From: Sambucus nigra | Taxonomy: Eukaryota; Streptophyta; Magnoliopsida; Dipsacales; Adoxaceae | Direction of reading: 5' to 3' | DNA: 64,000 nucleotides | Assembly: GCA_949130495.1 (NCBI GenBank) | Contig: OX422222.1 | Coordinates: 271,612,109 to 271,676,108 of the forward strand | Part shown: one piece after another, positions 46,504 through 57,917 of the stretch | Layout: each line of letters opens with the position of its first letter | Numbering within the stretch: the stretch's first letter is position 1 | Position numbers and translations under genes: made by a program | The notes under the pieces: generated by a model | The model's input: only the letters and a program-made list of their open reading frames with translations | Databases searched by the model: none | Told to the model about the DNA's origin: nothing

Positions 46504-49500
46504 CTACCTGATCAGTTCCTACGAGTTATATTGGCCCCGTGCGAGGTGTTCTTACCTCTTACGGGGCCGTTTCGGGGCTGGTTTGGGTTTTCACCCTCAA
46601 ACGGCTTGTTTTCAAGCCTAATCTACGTATTTTGAAAATATCATCATATTCTCAAATTGAGAGACCCGGGACTACGCGGTCAGTTCGTACAAGTTATATT
46701 GGTCTCGTGCAAGATATCCGTGCCTCTTACGGGACCGTTTGGGGGTTGGTTTGGGTTTTCACCCTCAAACGACTTATTATCAAGCCTAATCTACGCATTT
46801 TGAAATTATCATCAGATTCTAAAATCGGGAGACCTGAGACTATGCAGTCAGTTCGTACAAGTTACATTGGTCCCGTGTGTGGTGTTCATGCCACTTATGG
46901 GACTGTTTGGGGGCTAGTTTGGGTTTTCACCCTCAACCGGCTTATTTTCAAGCCTAATCGACGTATTTTAAAATTATCCTCATATTCTAAAATCAGGAGA
47001 CTCGGGACTATGCGGTCAGTTCGTACAAGTTACATTGGTCCCGTGCGAGGTGTTCGTGCCTCTAATGGGCCGTTTGGGGATTGGCTTGGATTTTCACCCT
47101 CAAACGACTTATTTTCAAGCCTAATATACGTATTTTGAAATTATCATCATATTCTCAAATCGAGAGACCCTGGACTACGCGGTCAGTTCGTACAAGTTAC
47201 ATTGGTCCTGTTCGAGGTGTTCGTGCCTCTTACAGGACCGTTTGGGGGTTGGGTTGGGTTTTCACACCTTAAGGGCTTTTTTTTAAGCTTAATCGATATA
47301 TTTTAAAATTATCATCATATTCTTAAACAGAGAGACCCGCGACTACCTGATCAGTTCCTACGAGTTACATTGGGCCCGTGCGAGGTGCTCGTGCCTCTTA
47401 CGGGGCCGTTTAAGGGCTGCTTTGGGTTTTCACCCTCAAACGTCTTGTTTTCCAGCCTAATCTATATATTTTGAAATTATCATCATATTCTCAAATCGGG
47501 ACACCCGAGACTACGCGGTCAGTTCGTACAAGTTACATTGGTCCCGTGTGAGGTGTTCGTGCCTCTTACGGAGCCGTTTGGCGTCTGGTTTGGTTTTTCA
47601 CCCTTAAACGGCTTGTTTTCAAGCCTAATCTACGTATTTTAAAATTATCGTTATATTCTTAAATCGGGAGACCCGAGACTACGCGGTCAGTTCGTACAAG
47701 TTACATTGGTCCCGTTTGAGGTGTTTGTGCCACTTACGGGACCGTTTGGTGGCTGGTTTGGGTTTTCACCCTCAAATGGCTTGTTTTCAAGCCTAATCTA
47801 CGTATTTTGAAATTATAGTCATATTCTCAAACTGGTAGACTCAGGACTACACGGTCAGTTCGTAAAAGTTACATTGGTCCCGTGCGAGGTGTTCGTGCAT
47901 CTTACGGGGTAATATGGGGGCTCGTTTGGATTTTCACCCTTAAACGGCTTATTTTCAAGCCTAATCTACATATTTTGAAATTATCATCATATTCTCAAAC
48001 CTAGAGACTCGGGACTACGCAGTAAGTTCGTACAAGTTACATTGGTTCCGTGCGAGGTGTTTGTGCCTCTTACGGGGTCGTTTGGAGGATGGTTTGGGTT
48101 TTCACCCTCAAACGGCTTGTTTTCAAGCCTAATCTATGTATTTTGAAATTATCATCATATTCTCAAACCGAGAGGCCCATGACTACCTGATCAGTTCCTA
48201 CGAGTTATATTGGTCTCGTGCGAGGTGGTCGTGCCTCTTATGGGTCTGTTTGGGGGTTGGTTTGGGTTTTCACCCTCAAAGGACTTGTTTTCAAGCCTAA
48301 TCTATATATTTTGAAATTATCATCATATTATCAAATTAGGAGACCCGGGACTACACGGTCAGTTAGTACAAGTTACATTGGTCCCGTTCGAGGTGTTCAT
48401 GCCTCTTACGGGGCCGTTTGGGGGCTAGTTTGGGTTTTCACCCTCAAACGGCTTGTTTTCAAGTTTAAACTACGTATTTTGAAATTGTCATCATATTCTC
48501 AAATCGGGAGACCCGAGACTACGCGATCGGTTCTTACAAGTTACATTGGTCTCGTATGAGGTGTTCGTGCCAGATACAGGACCGTTTGGGGGTTGGTTTG
48601 GGTTTTCACCCTCAAACGGCTTGTTTTCAAGCCTAATCGACGTATTTTAAAATTATCATCATATTCTCAAATCTGGAGACCCGGGACTACGCGGTCAGTT
48701 CGTACAAGTTACATTGGTCCCGTGCGAGGTGTTCGTGCCTCTTACGGGGCCGTTTGGGGGTGGTTTTGATTTTCACCCCTAAATGGCTTATTTTCAAGCC
48801 TAATCAACGTATTTTGAAATTATTATAATATTCTCAAACCAGGATACTCGGGACTAGCGGTTAGTTCGTACAAGTTACATTGGTCCCGTGCGAGGTGTTC
48901 GTGCCTCCTACGGAGCCGTTTGGGGGCTGATTTGGGTTTTTACTCTCAAACGGCTTATTTTCAAGCTTAATCTATGTATTTTGAAATTATCATCATATTC
49001 TCAAATCGGGAGACCCGGGACTACGTGATCAGTTCGTACAAGTTACATTGGTCCCGTGTGAGGTGTTCGTGCCACTTACGGGACCGTTTGGGGGCTGGTT
49101 TGGGCTTTCACCCTCAAACAGCTTGTTTTCAAGCCTAATCTACGTATTTTGAAATTATCGTCATATTCTCAAATCGAGAGAGTCGGGACTACGCGGTCAG
49201 TTTGTACAAGTTGCACTGATCCCGTGCGAGGTGTTCATGCCTCTTACGGGGCCGTTTGGGGGTTCGTTTGGGTTTTCACCCTCAAACGACTTGTTTTTAA
49301 GCCTAATCTACGTATTTTGAAATTATCGTCATATTCTCAAACCTGAAGACTTGGAACTACGCGGTCAGTTCGTTCAAGTTACATTGGTTTAGTGCGAGGT
49401 GTTTGTGCCTCTTACGGGGCCGTTTGGGGGCTAGTTTGGGTTTTCACCCTCAAATGGCTTGTTTTCAAGCCTAATCTATGTATTTTGAAATTGTCGTCAT

Positions 49501-49983
49501 ATTCTCAAACCGAGAGGCCCGTGACTACCAAATCAGTTCGTACGAGTTACATTGACCATGCGAGGTGTTCGTGCCTCTTAAGGGGCCGTTTGGGGTCTAG
49601 TTTGGGTTTTCACCCTCAAACGGCTTGTTTGCAAGCCTAATTTACATATTTTGAAATTATCGTCATATTCTCAAACCGAGAGACCCGGGACTACGTGATC
49701 AGTTCATACAAGTTACATTGGTCCCGCGCGAGGTGTTCATGCCTCTTACGGGGCTGTTTGGGGGTTGGTTTGGGTTTTCACCCTCAAAGGGCTTATTTTC
49801 AAGCTTAATCTATGTATTTTGAAATTATCATCATATTCTCAAATCGAGAGGCCCAGGACTACGCGGTCAGTTCGAAAAAGTTATATTGGTCCCGTGAGAG
49901 GTGGTTGTGCCTCTTACGGGCCCGTTTGGGGGTTGGGTTGGGTTTTCACCCTTTAAGGACTTTTTTTTAAGCTTGATCGATAT
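46504..49983 (+). repeat. ~168-bp satellite array, about 21 copies
   Basis: The block GTCAGTTCGTACAAGTTACA recurs every 167-170 bp (for example 46684, 46852, 47020, 47187, 47355, 47523). Each monomer also has TTTGGGTTTTCACCCTCAAA and TCTACGTATTTTGAAATTAT. Because 168 is divisible by three, one frame stays partly open across monomers, giving repeated peptide frames such as VWGLVWVFTLKRLVFKPNL; these are best read as by-products. Copies differ by roughly 5-15%. The array resumes at 51160 after a solo LTR. Confidence 0.95.
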
Positions 49984-51154
49984 TGTAAGAGGGTACTTTA
50001 GATTATAAATAGAGGCGTGACCCCCTATTGAGTATGGTAATGATAAGTCAGTTGGTTAAAGCTTAGGATTAATGACAGAACATATAAACATGAACCCGAT
50101 GAAGGTAAACTCAGCTTAAACTCCCAAAATCTCTCGTGTATAACCCGGGTAATAATAATGAACTTTAGAAGTGGCTTAGCTAGAGGGAGAGGGAAGTAAG
50201 CACCCTAGATACACCCTGGCGGGCAGGTAGAAACACACAAAACACCCTCAAGAATCTCTGTCAAGTAGTAAAAGCTTCGTAATAAATGACAATGGTGAGT
50301 CAGTGAACTCTCTAGTTTGCAATAACTCTTTTCAATTCTCAAAAGGGATCATCCTTTCTCAGAGGTGGTTGGGGTCCTTAAATAGCCCCCCACACCACCC
50401 CCGAGGCAACTCAGTCATTTAAGACTATGAAAGACATCCCTCATACTTTATGTCACAGCATTAAATGCCTCATGCACTAGTTGTCTCCACGTCATAAACA
50501 TTAAATGCCAAGACATGCCTTTTGCCTAACCACTGTGTGTCAGGGGGCTGTTGTCGCACAGGTGGCTTACCAACTGCCTGACAGCCCCAAATACCACGGT
50601 GGTTTACTCAAGTGCAGGTCTGACATTGTTTAGCTGGCTAGTGATATCACCTATAGTAGGTGTGACATTAAGTAGAGGGCTACTTGGTTTATGACTCAAT
50701 GCCCGATGGAACTCCAAGCTGCTCCGCTTGAGGTTCCACGGTCAGGGTCCTTCAGTGTTTTACCAGGTGTATCTAAGATGGTCAGGACAAGCCCCAACGG
50801 TGCCTTACTTCTGAATCCTCCAAACCAGGTCCCTCTAAAGTTCCCACAGTGAGGTCATTCGATAGAGCATGAAAGCTCTCCCAGGCCCTGCCAAGCCTGG
50901 TCTCTCGCAAGTACCGTTTGACCTCATACAAACTCTTTTGTTATTATCGTTACGTCATTACAACTGTTAAAGCTTACAGAAATCAATAATGAAAATACAA
51001 TGTGACTAATACAACAAGCTAAAATATGAGCTGCCACGTCAAGCTGCCTCGCTGAGTTGCCACGCTTGAGCTGCCTCGGTTGCTTAATCTCGAACACTGT
51101 TGCTAATTGGGAATTTTTCGCTAATCTCGGGGTTACCTTCAAGCCCCCTCTACA
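49984..51154 (-). mobile_element. Solo LTR (Tat-2 type) inserted in the satellite
   Basis: TG...CA ends (TGTAAGAGGG on + and TGTAGAGGGG on -), 1171 bp, TSD GATAT at 49979-49983 and 51155-51159. On the minus strand it aligns with 58407-58960 (for example CTTGAGTAAACCACCGTGGT against CTTGAGTAAATCATGGTGGT) and with 22440-22600. A TATTTAAGG TATA-like box lies near 50385 on the minus strand. No internal region remains. Confidence 0.85.
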
Positions 51155-51159
51155 GATAT

Positions 51160-51495
51160 ATTTTTCAAATTATCATCATATTATCAAACAGAGAGGCCCG
51201 CGACTACGCTGTCAGTTCGTACAAGTTACATTGGTCCCGTGTTAAGTGTTCGTGCCTCTTACGGATCCGTTTGGGGGCTGGTTTGGGTTTTCACCCTCAA
51301 GCGGCTTGTTTTCAAGCCTAATCTTCATATTTTGAAATTATCATCATATTCTCAAATGGGTAGACCCAGGACTACGCGGTCAGTTCGTACAAGTTACATT
51401 GGTCTCGTGCGAGGTGTTCGTGCCTCTTACGGGGCCGTTTGGAGGCTGGTTTGGATTTTCACCCTCAAACGGCTTGTTTTTAAGCCTAATCTACA
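51160..51495 (+). repeat. Continuation of the 168-bp satellite (about two copies)
   Basis: The same monomer resumes mid-unit after the solo LTR and stops after TCTACATAAATAC. Confidence 0.92.
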
Positions 51496-52029
51496 TAAAT
51501 ACTATTAATTATTATGTCCATGAAGTGATTTTCAAAATTTAAAAGGAATGATGAGATATAGAAGGAAAAAGACAAACTATAAATGCTGAGTAGAAATAAT
51601 TCATTGCATTTTAAAAGATTAATAAATGGGTACTAAATAATAGTTACCTGTAATAACTTGATTAAGATTTGATGGAACTGGCCTGAGATGAACCTTTGTA
51701 AAACAAAACCAAAGAAATCACTAGCAGCCTATGCTGGCCTTTTGATCTCCAAACCTCCCCAATACCTGCATTCAATTCCCACCCAGCACTGGATCAAATT
51801 CTTTAATATTACAGTACCCATATATGATTATACACACACGTGTGTGAAATTGATAACATGTCCCTTTTATGAGTATAATTGGGTATCATTACGTGCCATT
51901 AGGACACGCATTATATTGTGCTTTATTATATGGATATGTATCGATATAAATTAACACATTTGTGAATTTAGTGAATAATCTACCTTTGATTGTGCTTAAG
52001 ATGTATTGAATTGATCTAGAGATCAAAGA
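51496..52029. other. CACTA-2 interior left of the cyclin fragment
   Basis: AT-rich sequence without a recognised coding motif. It may be cyclin intron or transposon sequence. Nothing else can be supported. Confidence 0.4.
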
Positions 52030-52570
52030 CTGTGATGGAAATGATCATGGTTAATCTTTTTAAGAAAGTAGTCTATGAAAGAATAAGGAGTGCAAGCTTG
52101 CATCCTCCACTTCAAGGTGGTCAAAACAAGAAGCTCCATTCTTTGTATGGTTTTGTCTTAAAAAAAACTTGGGATCTCCTACCTACTCACAAAAATCCAT
52201 ATGTCCATTACATATAAGAACATATCATAAAGGCAAATGGTTCAATATATAATGAAATAAATAAATATTCACATTAATTTTTCTCTCACCTGTAAATCAA
52301 CAATGGGAGGCACTTCAATCTCCTCCATATTTTTTGCTAGCGAGAAACAAGCCACAGCTAACAATTGGACTATCCAAGATTTACCCCTCTATGTGCACAT
52401 ATGTCACAAACATGAATAGGCACAATCAGCATTTAAACACTTAAATATTAATACATATACATTTAGCCTATGTTATGAACTTACAAGTAGTTCATAAGCT
52501 AATAGGAACCGATCCAAGTAATTTATTGAGATACAAAAGCTCAATGGTCCAAAACTGTAATGTAGACCTT
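52030..52570 (-). pseudogene. CYCD: Captured D-type cyclin gene fragment (cyclin box, three exons)
   Basis: Minus strand. Exon a (to 52495) gives YSFGPLSFCISINYLDRFLL then AYELL before a GTAAGT donor. Exon b (52388-52290, exactly 33 codons) gives [20 protein letters not shown] then [13 protein letters not shown] between a TAG acceptor and a GTGAGAG donor. Exon c (from 52182) starts VGDPKF and, after a one-base frameshift in a T run, continues [20 protein letters not shown] and [13 protein letters not shown]. The NYLDRFL, LLAVACxSLA, KxMEE and QRMELLVL...LKWRM blocks are diagnostic of plant cyclin D, closest in wording to the CYCD2/CYCD4 groups. D cyclins bind CDKA to start the cell cycle. Introns are kept, so capture was from genomic DNA. 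The first exon and the C-terminus are not seen. Confidence 0.88.
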
Positions 52571-53510
52571 TAATTTAAGCTGGAAGCATAAACCTCTGAT
52601 AGATTTTCTTATTTTTGTTGCTCTTGTTTTCATTATCGCAATCGAAACTAGGGATTATGTTTTAATCGATAACATTGATTAAGACTATTGACAATTGAGG
52701 TATTTATTTGGTTTACATCACTTAATATTAATATATAAGCGATAATGTTGAGTCGCTGACCAAATTTTTAATTCCTAGCTACTATCATCTATCTCCCATT
52801 CCCTTGATTAAACCCCTTAAACTACTATTGACTAAGTTGAATCAAAGCTAAACCAATACAACTCAAGTTAATGTAACTGGTCCAGTATATTCTTCATTAT
52901 GAATAGGTTTTATGTGTAACACACAATTATATTAAACTATAAAGTGTTGATGGAATTAAATGTAAGAATTAAATGCAAACAAAACTCCCAAACTATGCAT
53001 TATTTGCAAGAAACTATCTTGAATCATTTTTGTGCTAAAAAATGCATTTTGTTGCAAAACAAAAAACCCATTCCAAAAATTAGTATGAGAAATACCTCAG
53101 AGGGGCGACAACAGCCTTGGAGGGAGTGTGACCTGAGTGGGCCTTTGAAAACATAATCACCTCATGTGCTTGGAAATCCCATCACCCCCATCAGATCTTG
53201 CCAAGAAAACACAATCACCTCCTATATCACCCACCCCAAGACTACAAATGTTAGCTGCACATGGCTTTCTCTTTCCTAAATTGGACTATTAAAAAGTTAT
53301 CTCCATATGCCATAAATTTCATATCTTGATGAAAATGATAAGACATTATTAAAAGATATTTGTATTCACTAACAAACCATAGAACTCCCAAATGATTCCA
53401 TTACTCTTGTAGCATATAAAAACAAAACACAACTTCAAAACTAATCAAGACCCAGAATTAGAAACTATACAGTTTATTCAAAGTCTTAGCTTCACAAATA
53501 CTTCAACTCG
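52571..53510. other. CACTA-2 interior right of the cyclin fragment
   Basis: AT-rich. No coding motif is recognised; part could be cyclin intron sequence. Confidence 0.4.
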
Positions 53511-53522
53511 TATATTGTTCAC

Positions 53523-53523
<1 letters not shown>

Positions 53524-53581
<58 letters not shown>
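53524..53581. repeat. (CA)n(TA)n compound microsatellite
   Basis: A CA run of about 45 bp is followed directly by a TA run. Confidence 0.95.
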
Positions 53582-53719
53582 GTAGGAAAGATGATTTTTT
53601 TTCATTGAAGTTCAACTCACATATCTCTTTTTCAAGAAAATCCAGCTGGAGTTTTGGATATCGGATGAAGACCCATGGTTAAAAGTGTAGATCTCAACAG
53701 AAAAGAGACAAGATCAGGT

Positions 53720-53925
53720 GGTATGTGATAATCTAGATGGATTTATAACACCAACTTCTTTCTTATCTCCGCAATCAAAAAATTTGATCACAGCACTAGA
53801 GTCATCCCCGACACCGCCGATGTACTCCCCCACACTCCTCAAACCCCTGGAAGTGGTCCTACTCGAGATGGAGAAACCTGCCTGAGCCAGAGGACGATGT
53901 AAAACCTGAACAATCCCGTAATGGT
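53720..53925 (-). pseudogene. Unidentified coding-like segment in CACTA-2
   Basis: A minus-strand open stretch with protein-like composition: VLHRPLAQAGFSIS, RGLRSVGEYIGGVGDDSSAV, IKFFDCGDKKEVGV. GC content is above its surroundings. It is not part of the cyclin fragment as I know that family, and I do not recognise it. It could be a second captured gene piece or a relic of the CACTA's own gene. Confidence 0.35.
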
Positions 53926-54064
53926 GAACTTTACCTACCGGAGCTAAGGGCTGAACAACACCCTTAAGGTGGACCTTGGCGCTAGGTTAGAGGAAATGGA
54001 GAGGTTGTGTCAAAGGGGGGTGATGCGAGGACGAGCGGGGGAGAAGATGAGGGAGCCAGGGAGC

Positions 54065-54082
54065 GGGGGGGGGGGGGGGGGG
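54065..54082. repeat. Poly-G run
   Basis: An 18-base G run inside a purine-rich AGGGAGCGGG region (54000-54125). It generates false proline-rich frames on the minus strand. Confidence 0.95.
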
Positions 54083-54181
54083 TCGAGAGCGGGGCAGAAG
54101 ATGAGGTAGGAGAGAGAAGAGGGAAACTAAAGTGTGCCAAAATTTTAAGGTATTTTTTACCCCAGTCAAGTGTTCTTAATT

Positions 54182-54290
54182 TTGGCACACTTTAAAAACA
54201 GTGCCAAATTTGGCACTGCTTTAAAGTGTGCCAAATTGTCATTAAATCGTGCCAGAATTTGTCACAGTTTAAAACAGTGCCAAATTGTTA
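54182..54290. repeat. Right subterminal repeats of CACTA-2
   Basis: TGGCACACTTTAAAAACAGTG and related TGCCAAATT palindromes mirror the left end at 45670-45968. Confidence 0.85.
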
Positions 54291-56806
54291 TTTTTAGTGT
54301 AGTTCATTTTGAAAACATTTAGCAAATGATTAACTTGTAGTAATAAAATATGCATGAATGCGCTTTATATTTTAATTAGTGTCGCACTCCCTTGAGGACA
54401 GACTCACCCCTCAACTAATGTGCACACCTAACGCCTTCTTCATATCCTACCTAGTCTTCTACCCCAAAACTAGCTACTTGATATAACTATTGTCAACCGC
54501 CCTACTCAATCCCGAGTATTTTAAAAACATGCTTTATAAGTTATTTATCACCTTAACTTAGTTAATCATCTTCCTTGAAATCCGTATAACATTCACTAGT
54601 TATATAAATAATACACTTTTCTCCATATATTTAAATTTATCGTATATAATTATTCACCCCATTATGTACGTACAGTTATCTTACAACAATCACACTTATT
54701 GAATGCGAATATAACCCATATATAATTAATACAATTCACTTCACGTATTTAATGACCCGTATATAACTATTTATCCCATTATATACGTAGAACCATATTA
54801 TCACATTCACACATATGTTGAATATAAATATAACCCATCCTTCTGAGTAATAACTCACCGGATGTATTCTCTAAAGTGCTATCACACTAGGTGTACTCGT
54901 ATAACCTAGTTACCCCAAGTCAGAATAGCTCACTAACTTGGCGAAAAATATAAACATAATGGAGGAGGTCATATTCCTTCCCTGAAAGTGAGATAAGACC
55001 CTCACCCATATAACAGACGCTATGAACTGGGGATATACTCGCCCTACTCCTCAAGCTAGGGGATTCACTCACTACGCACGCCCTCCCTTGGTAGCACTAG
55101 AGTATATATATTAATAATATCTAACCACTGATATTTATAAGCACACACCATATATATACTATCACACACCGTATATATAATAAATATAAAATATCCCGAC
55201 TTTGTCGTGTATTGAGTCCGTAACACAAGCCTATACATAATATTTTGAGTTTATGGTCTAACTCGTATTATTAATTAACTTGCACATTAATTAATTAAAT
55301 TACTTTTGGTGTCGCCCAACCAATATACTCGGACTCGCTCTCATGGCTGGAAATTAATATAATACCCGAGTCTAGATCCCCGACTCCGAATTAATTAGCT
55401 TTCATTCCTAATTAATTTATTACCTTGGTATCGCTTAACCAATATACCCGGACTCACCCACTCGATCCGTATTTAATTATTTTGGAATATTTTTCATAAA
55501 ACTAACCATAATGTGTCACACATAAATCCCTTCAAATTCCAATTACTTCCCCGTACAATTGTTAGGAATTTATGTTCTATATTTATTTCTCACTAAATGA
55601 TGTATGGCAATTGAAATTTTAAATTAATTTCACTTATATATAAAACTGGCCAACCTGTCAAAAATCATGGACCATCGATCGATCGACCCTTTCCATCGAT
55701 CGATCGATCGAACATGTCTTTTTCTTCTTTTCTGACTCTGTTTCATCTATTAACGAATTTATCCCAACTAAAACTTATTCTATGGTTCAACCCAAGCATA
55801 GACAACATTTTTACTACATGGGAACATGATTCGAACCTCCCCTACAACCTGAAACATGACTAAATTTTTCACAAATCTCAACTTGGGAAATTCCTGGGTT
55901 TTTCTTTGTTCAGTTCCAATTTCATCCGTCTATCCCAATTTCATTCATAAATTTCTACTGGGGTTTTCACGTCTAACTTAAATATGTACTCAGAATCATG
56001 TAACACTGTAAATTTCTACATCAAATCTCATTTTGGTGTTCCAATTACAAAAACCCCATTTTGTACCCGTTTATAGCCAAAGTGAATTTTAGATTTCCAC
56101 ATCACCAAAAATATGAATTGGATATCATAAATAAACATCACATCAAGTTAACCACTTACCTTTTGGGGTTCGTAGGGTATGATCCATTGGTGTAGAGGCA
56201 ATCTTGATGATGAATACCCAATCCACTCCTTGCTTTATCACCAAAATATCCCCAAATTGTCTCTAACTGCTCCCTCTCACTTTCTCCCCAAATTCTCAGA
56301 TTTAGGTTTATGTTTTTATCCATTCCCCCACTCTTAGATTTAGGTCTTAAAACACTAATCCCGTTTTTAGCCTAATGGGCCAAGTCCAAGTGACCCAAAT
56401 ACCCCCGTGTGGGCCCGATTATACCTAAAAACACCCTGTGACCCGTTTACTACCCCCGGGTACACTTTTCCGACTATCTCGGCCCATTCGGACTCAATCG
56501 TGTACTCAGAATCGACATCCAAATTAATTTATAAAAATCCATATCTCACACCCAAATTAGTCTATACCGACTCTCGGTTGAGATAAATAAATGCCTCTTA
56601 ACTAATACACGTTATGACGTAAATAAATTATTACTATTCATTCAGTAATTAAATTTCCATAAATATTAACCACTCACTCTCCGATTAATATTTAAATAAA
56701 TATTACCATAACTAATTCAATTAAATTATGACACATAAGTAATTTAAATTTTTACCCGAATTAATTAATTTTTTAAATGCACAGAAATAGGGGGTGTTAC
56801 AATTAA

Positions 56807-57480
56807 GATACGACTTCAGAACTTCCCCCAAGAGTAACAAGTTTAAGCCACTAAGAATATTATTATACAGAAACTCTGCAGTCCCAAACTGTCCAAACGG
56901 GACAATTCGATAGATCTCATTAGAGGGGTAATGACTCTTGCACCGGTCTAAGGGCAATTGAATACGTACGTATAAGAACTAGAAGGCTAGTATTTATGCG
57001 CACTATATGTAATTTAGAGTATGTTTCATTTAATTATGTCTTATCACAATTCGAGAGATTTCATTTAATTATATAATTTGAAGTATGTTTTATTTAATTT
57101 AAAGTAAGCAAAAGAACTAAAACTTATACCAATTTATACCAATATCAATACCAATTCAAATTCAATTTCAATTTAGAGAAAATGGCTCCTATAGAATTAC
57201 AATGTATACAAATTAAAAAGGTTATTAACCAAACCAAGAATCAACATGTATCCCGTACTCCTTATATCGTCTACATGACACAAAAATATTAACAATAACA
57301 AGTTCTCAAGTAAGTATTCATATTGTGTTCTTGCACAAAGAGGAACACGCAATTATTTCACAAGGGTGTATTACGTCATAAGGAGATCCACCAATATATT
57401 TCAAATGTACCCAGTCATTTATAATGTTATTACATGGCATAAATAAGGTTCGCGTGACATATATTGAAACCCCACACATA
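56807..57480. other. CACTA-1 sequence right of the chromovirus
   Basis: Non-coding, with a second copy of the GAACTAGAAGGCTAGT block at 56958-56992 and TACCAAT repeats at 57127-57170. No gene is seen. Confidence 0.6.
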
Positions 57481-57487
57481 CTAATTC

Positions 57488-57797
57488 ACACACACACACA
57501 CACACTACCCCCTGCACTCCCACCCCTACCCCCACCCCCACCCCCAACCCCACACACCCTACCCCTCCTACCCCCACCCCCACACACCTACACACACCCC
57601 CACTACTGCCCCCACCCACTTCCTCCCCCCTCCACCACCACTTCCCCCACCCCCACTCACCCACACACACATACACGCAGACGCACCTACACCCACACAC
57701 ACGCAGTCCCTACACATACACACATATATACACATATACACACATATATACAAAGGAAAGAGAGAGAGAGAAAAAAAAATACCTAAAACATAGGGGG

Positions 57798-57829
<32 letters not shown>

Positions 57830-57870
57830 AAGAACCATCACAGAGAGAGAGGGAGGGAAAATTGATGGAA
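57488..57870. repeat. CA/CCCCAC and GA low-complexity tract
   Basis: CA repeats, then degenerate CCCCAC-rich sequence to about 57715, TATACACA repeats, and a GA run (about 57762-57855). It explains the long low-complexity open frames here on both strands. Confidence 0.92.
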
Positions 57871-57917
57871 ATCGAAAACGGTGAAAAAAAGAGGCAGCAT
57901 GGTTTTTTGTAAACAGA

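Larger units (their letters stand above)
45652..54304. mobile_element. Non-autonomous CACTA transposon 'CACTA-2' with satellite array and cyclin fragment
   Basis: The left end is CACTACACCAAAAACAGG and the right end TATTTTTAGTGTAGTT (final G replaced by T), flanked by TSD CAT at 45649-45651 and 54305-54307. The uninterrupted chromovirus LTR reads AAAACNTTTTGAAAAC across this site. Palindromic TGGCACGGTTTTGAACTGTG repeats lie at both ends. No TNP2 or TNPA motif is seen. The interior holds a 168-bp tandem array, a solo LTR, and an intron-containing D-type cyclin fragment. Mobilisation would need transposase from another element. Confidence 0.88.
33089..56801 (-). mobile_element. Chromovirus (Ty3/Gypsy, probably Tekay-type) inserted in CACTA-1
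   Basis: Minus-strand element with LTR ends TGTAACACCCC and GGGGTGTTACA, flanked by the 5-bp TSD ATTAA (33084-33088 and 56802-56806). The 5' LTR is 56801 down to 45148, the PBS lies at 45134-45145, and the 3' LTR reaches 33089. Removing nested insertions leaves about 9.3 kb. An integrase C-terminus with chromodomain is recognisable at 41335-41745; the rest of gag-pol is too decayed to name. The Tekay label rests on LTR ends and the integrase tail and is tentative. Confidence 0.88.
45148..56801 (-). repeat. 5' LTR of the chromovirus, interrupted by CACTA-2
   Basis: Runs 56801 to 45148 on the minus strand, about 3.0 kb once CACTA-2 and one TSD are removed. It aligns with 33089-35526. It contains CATCGATCGATCGACC and CATCGATCGATCGATCG near 55675-55710. 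Confidence 0.85.

Noticed and set aside
46539..47138. 199-codon open frame as a gene
   Set aside because: It lies wholly inside the 168-bp tandem array, and its open length is explained by a period divisible by three.
53982..54195. Short Pro/Ser-rich or Gly-rich genes
   Set aside because: Arise from the poly-G and purine-rich tract; no conserved motif.
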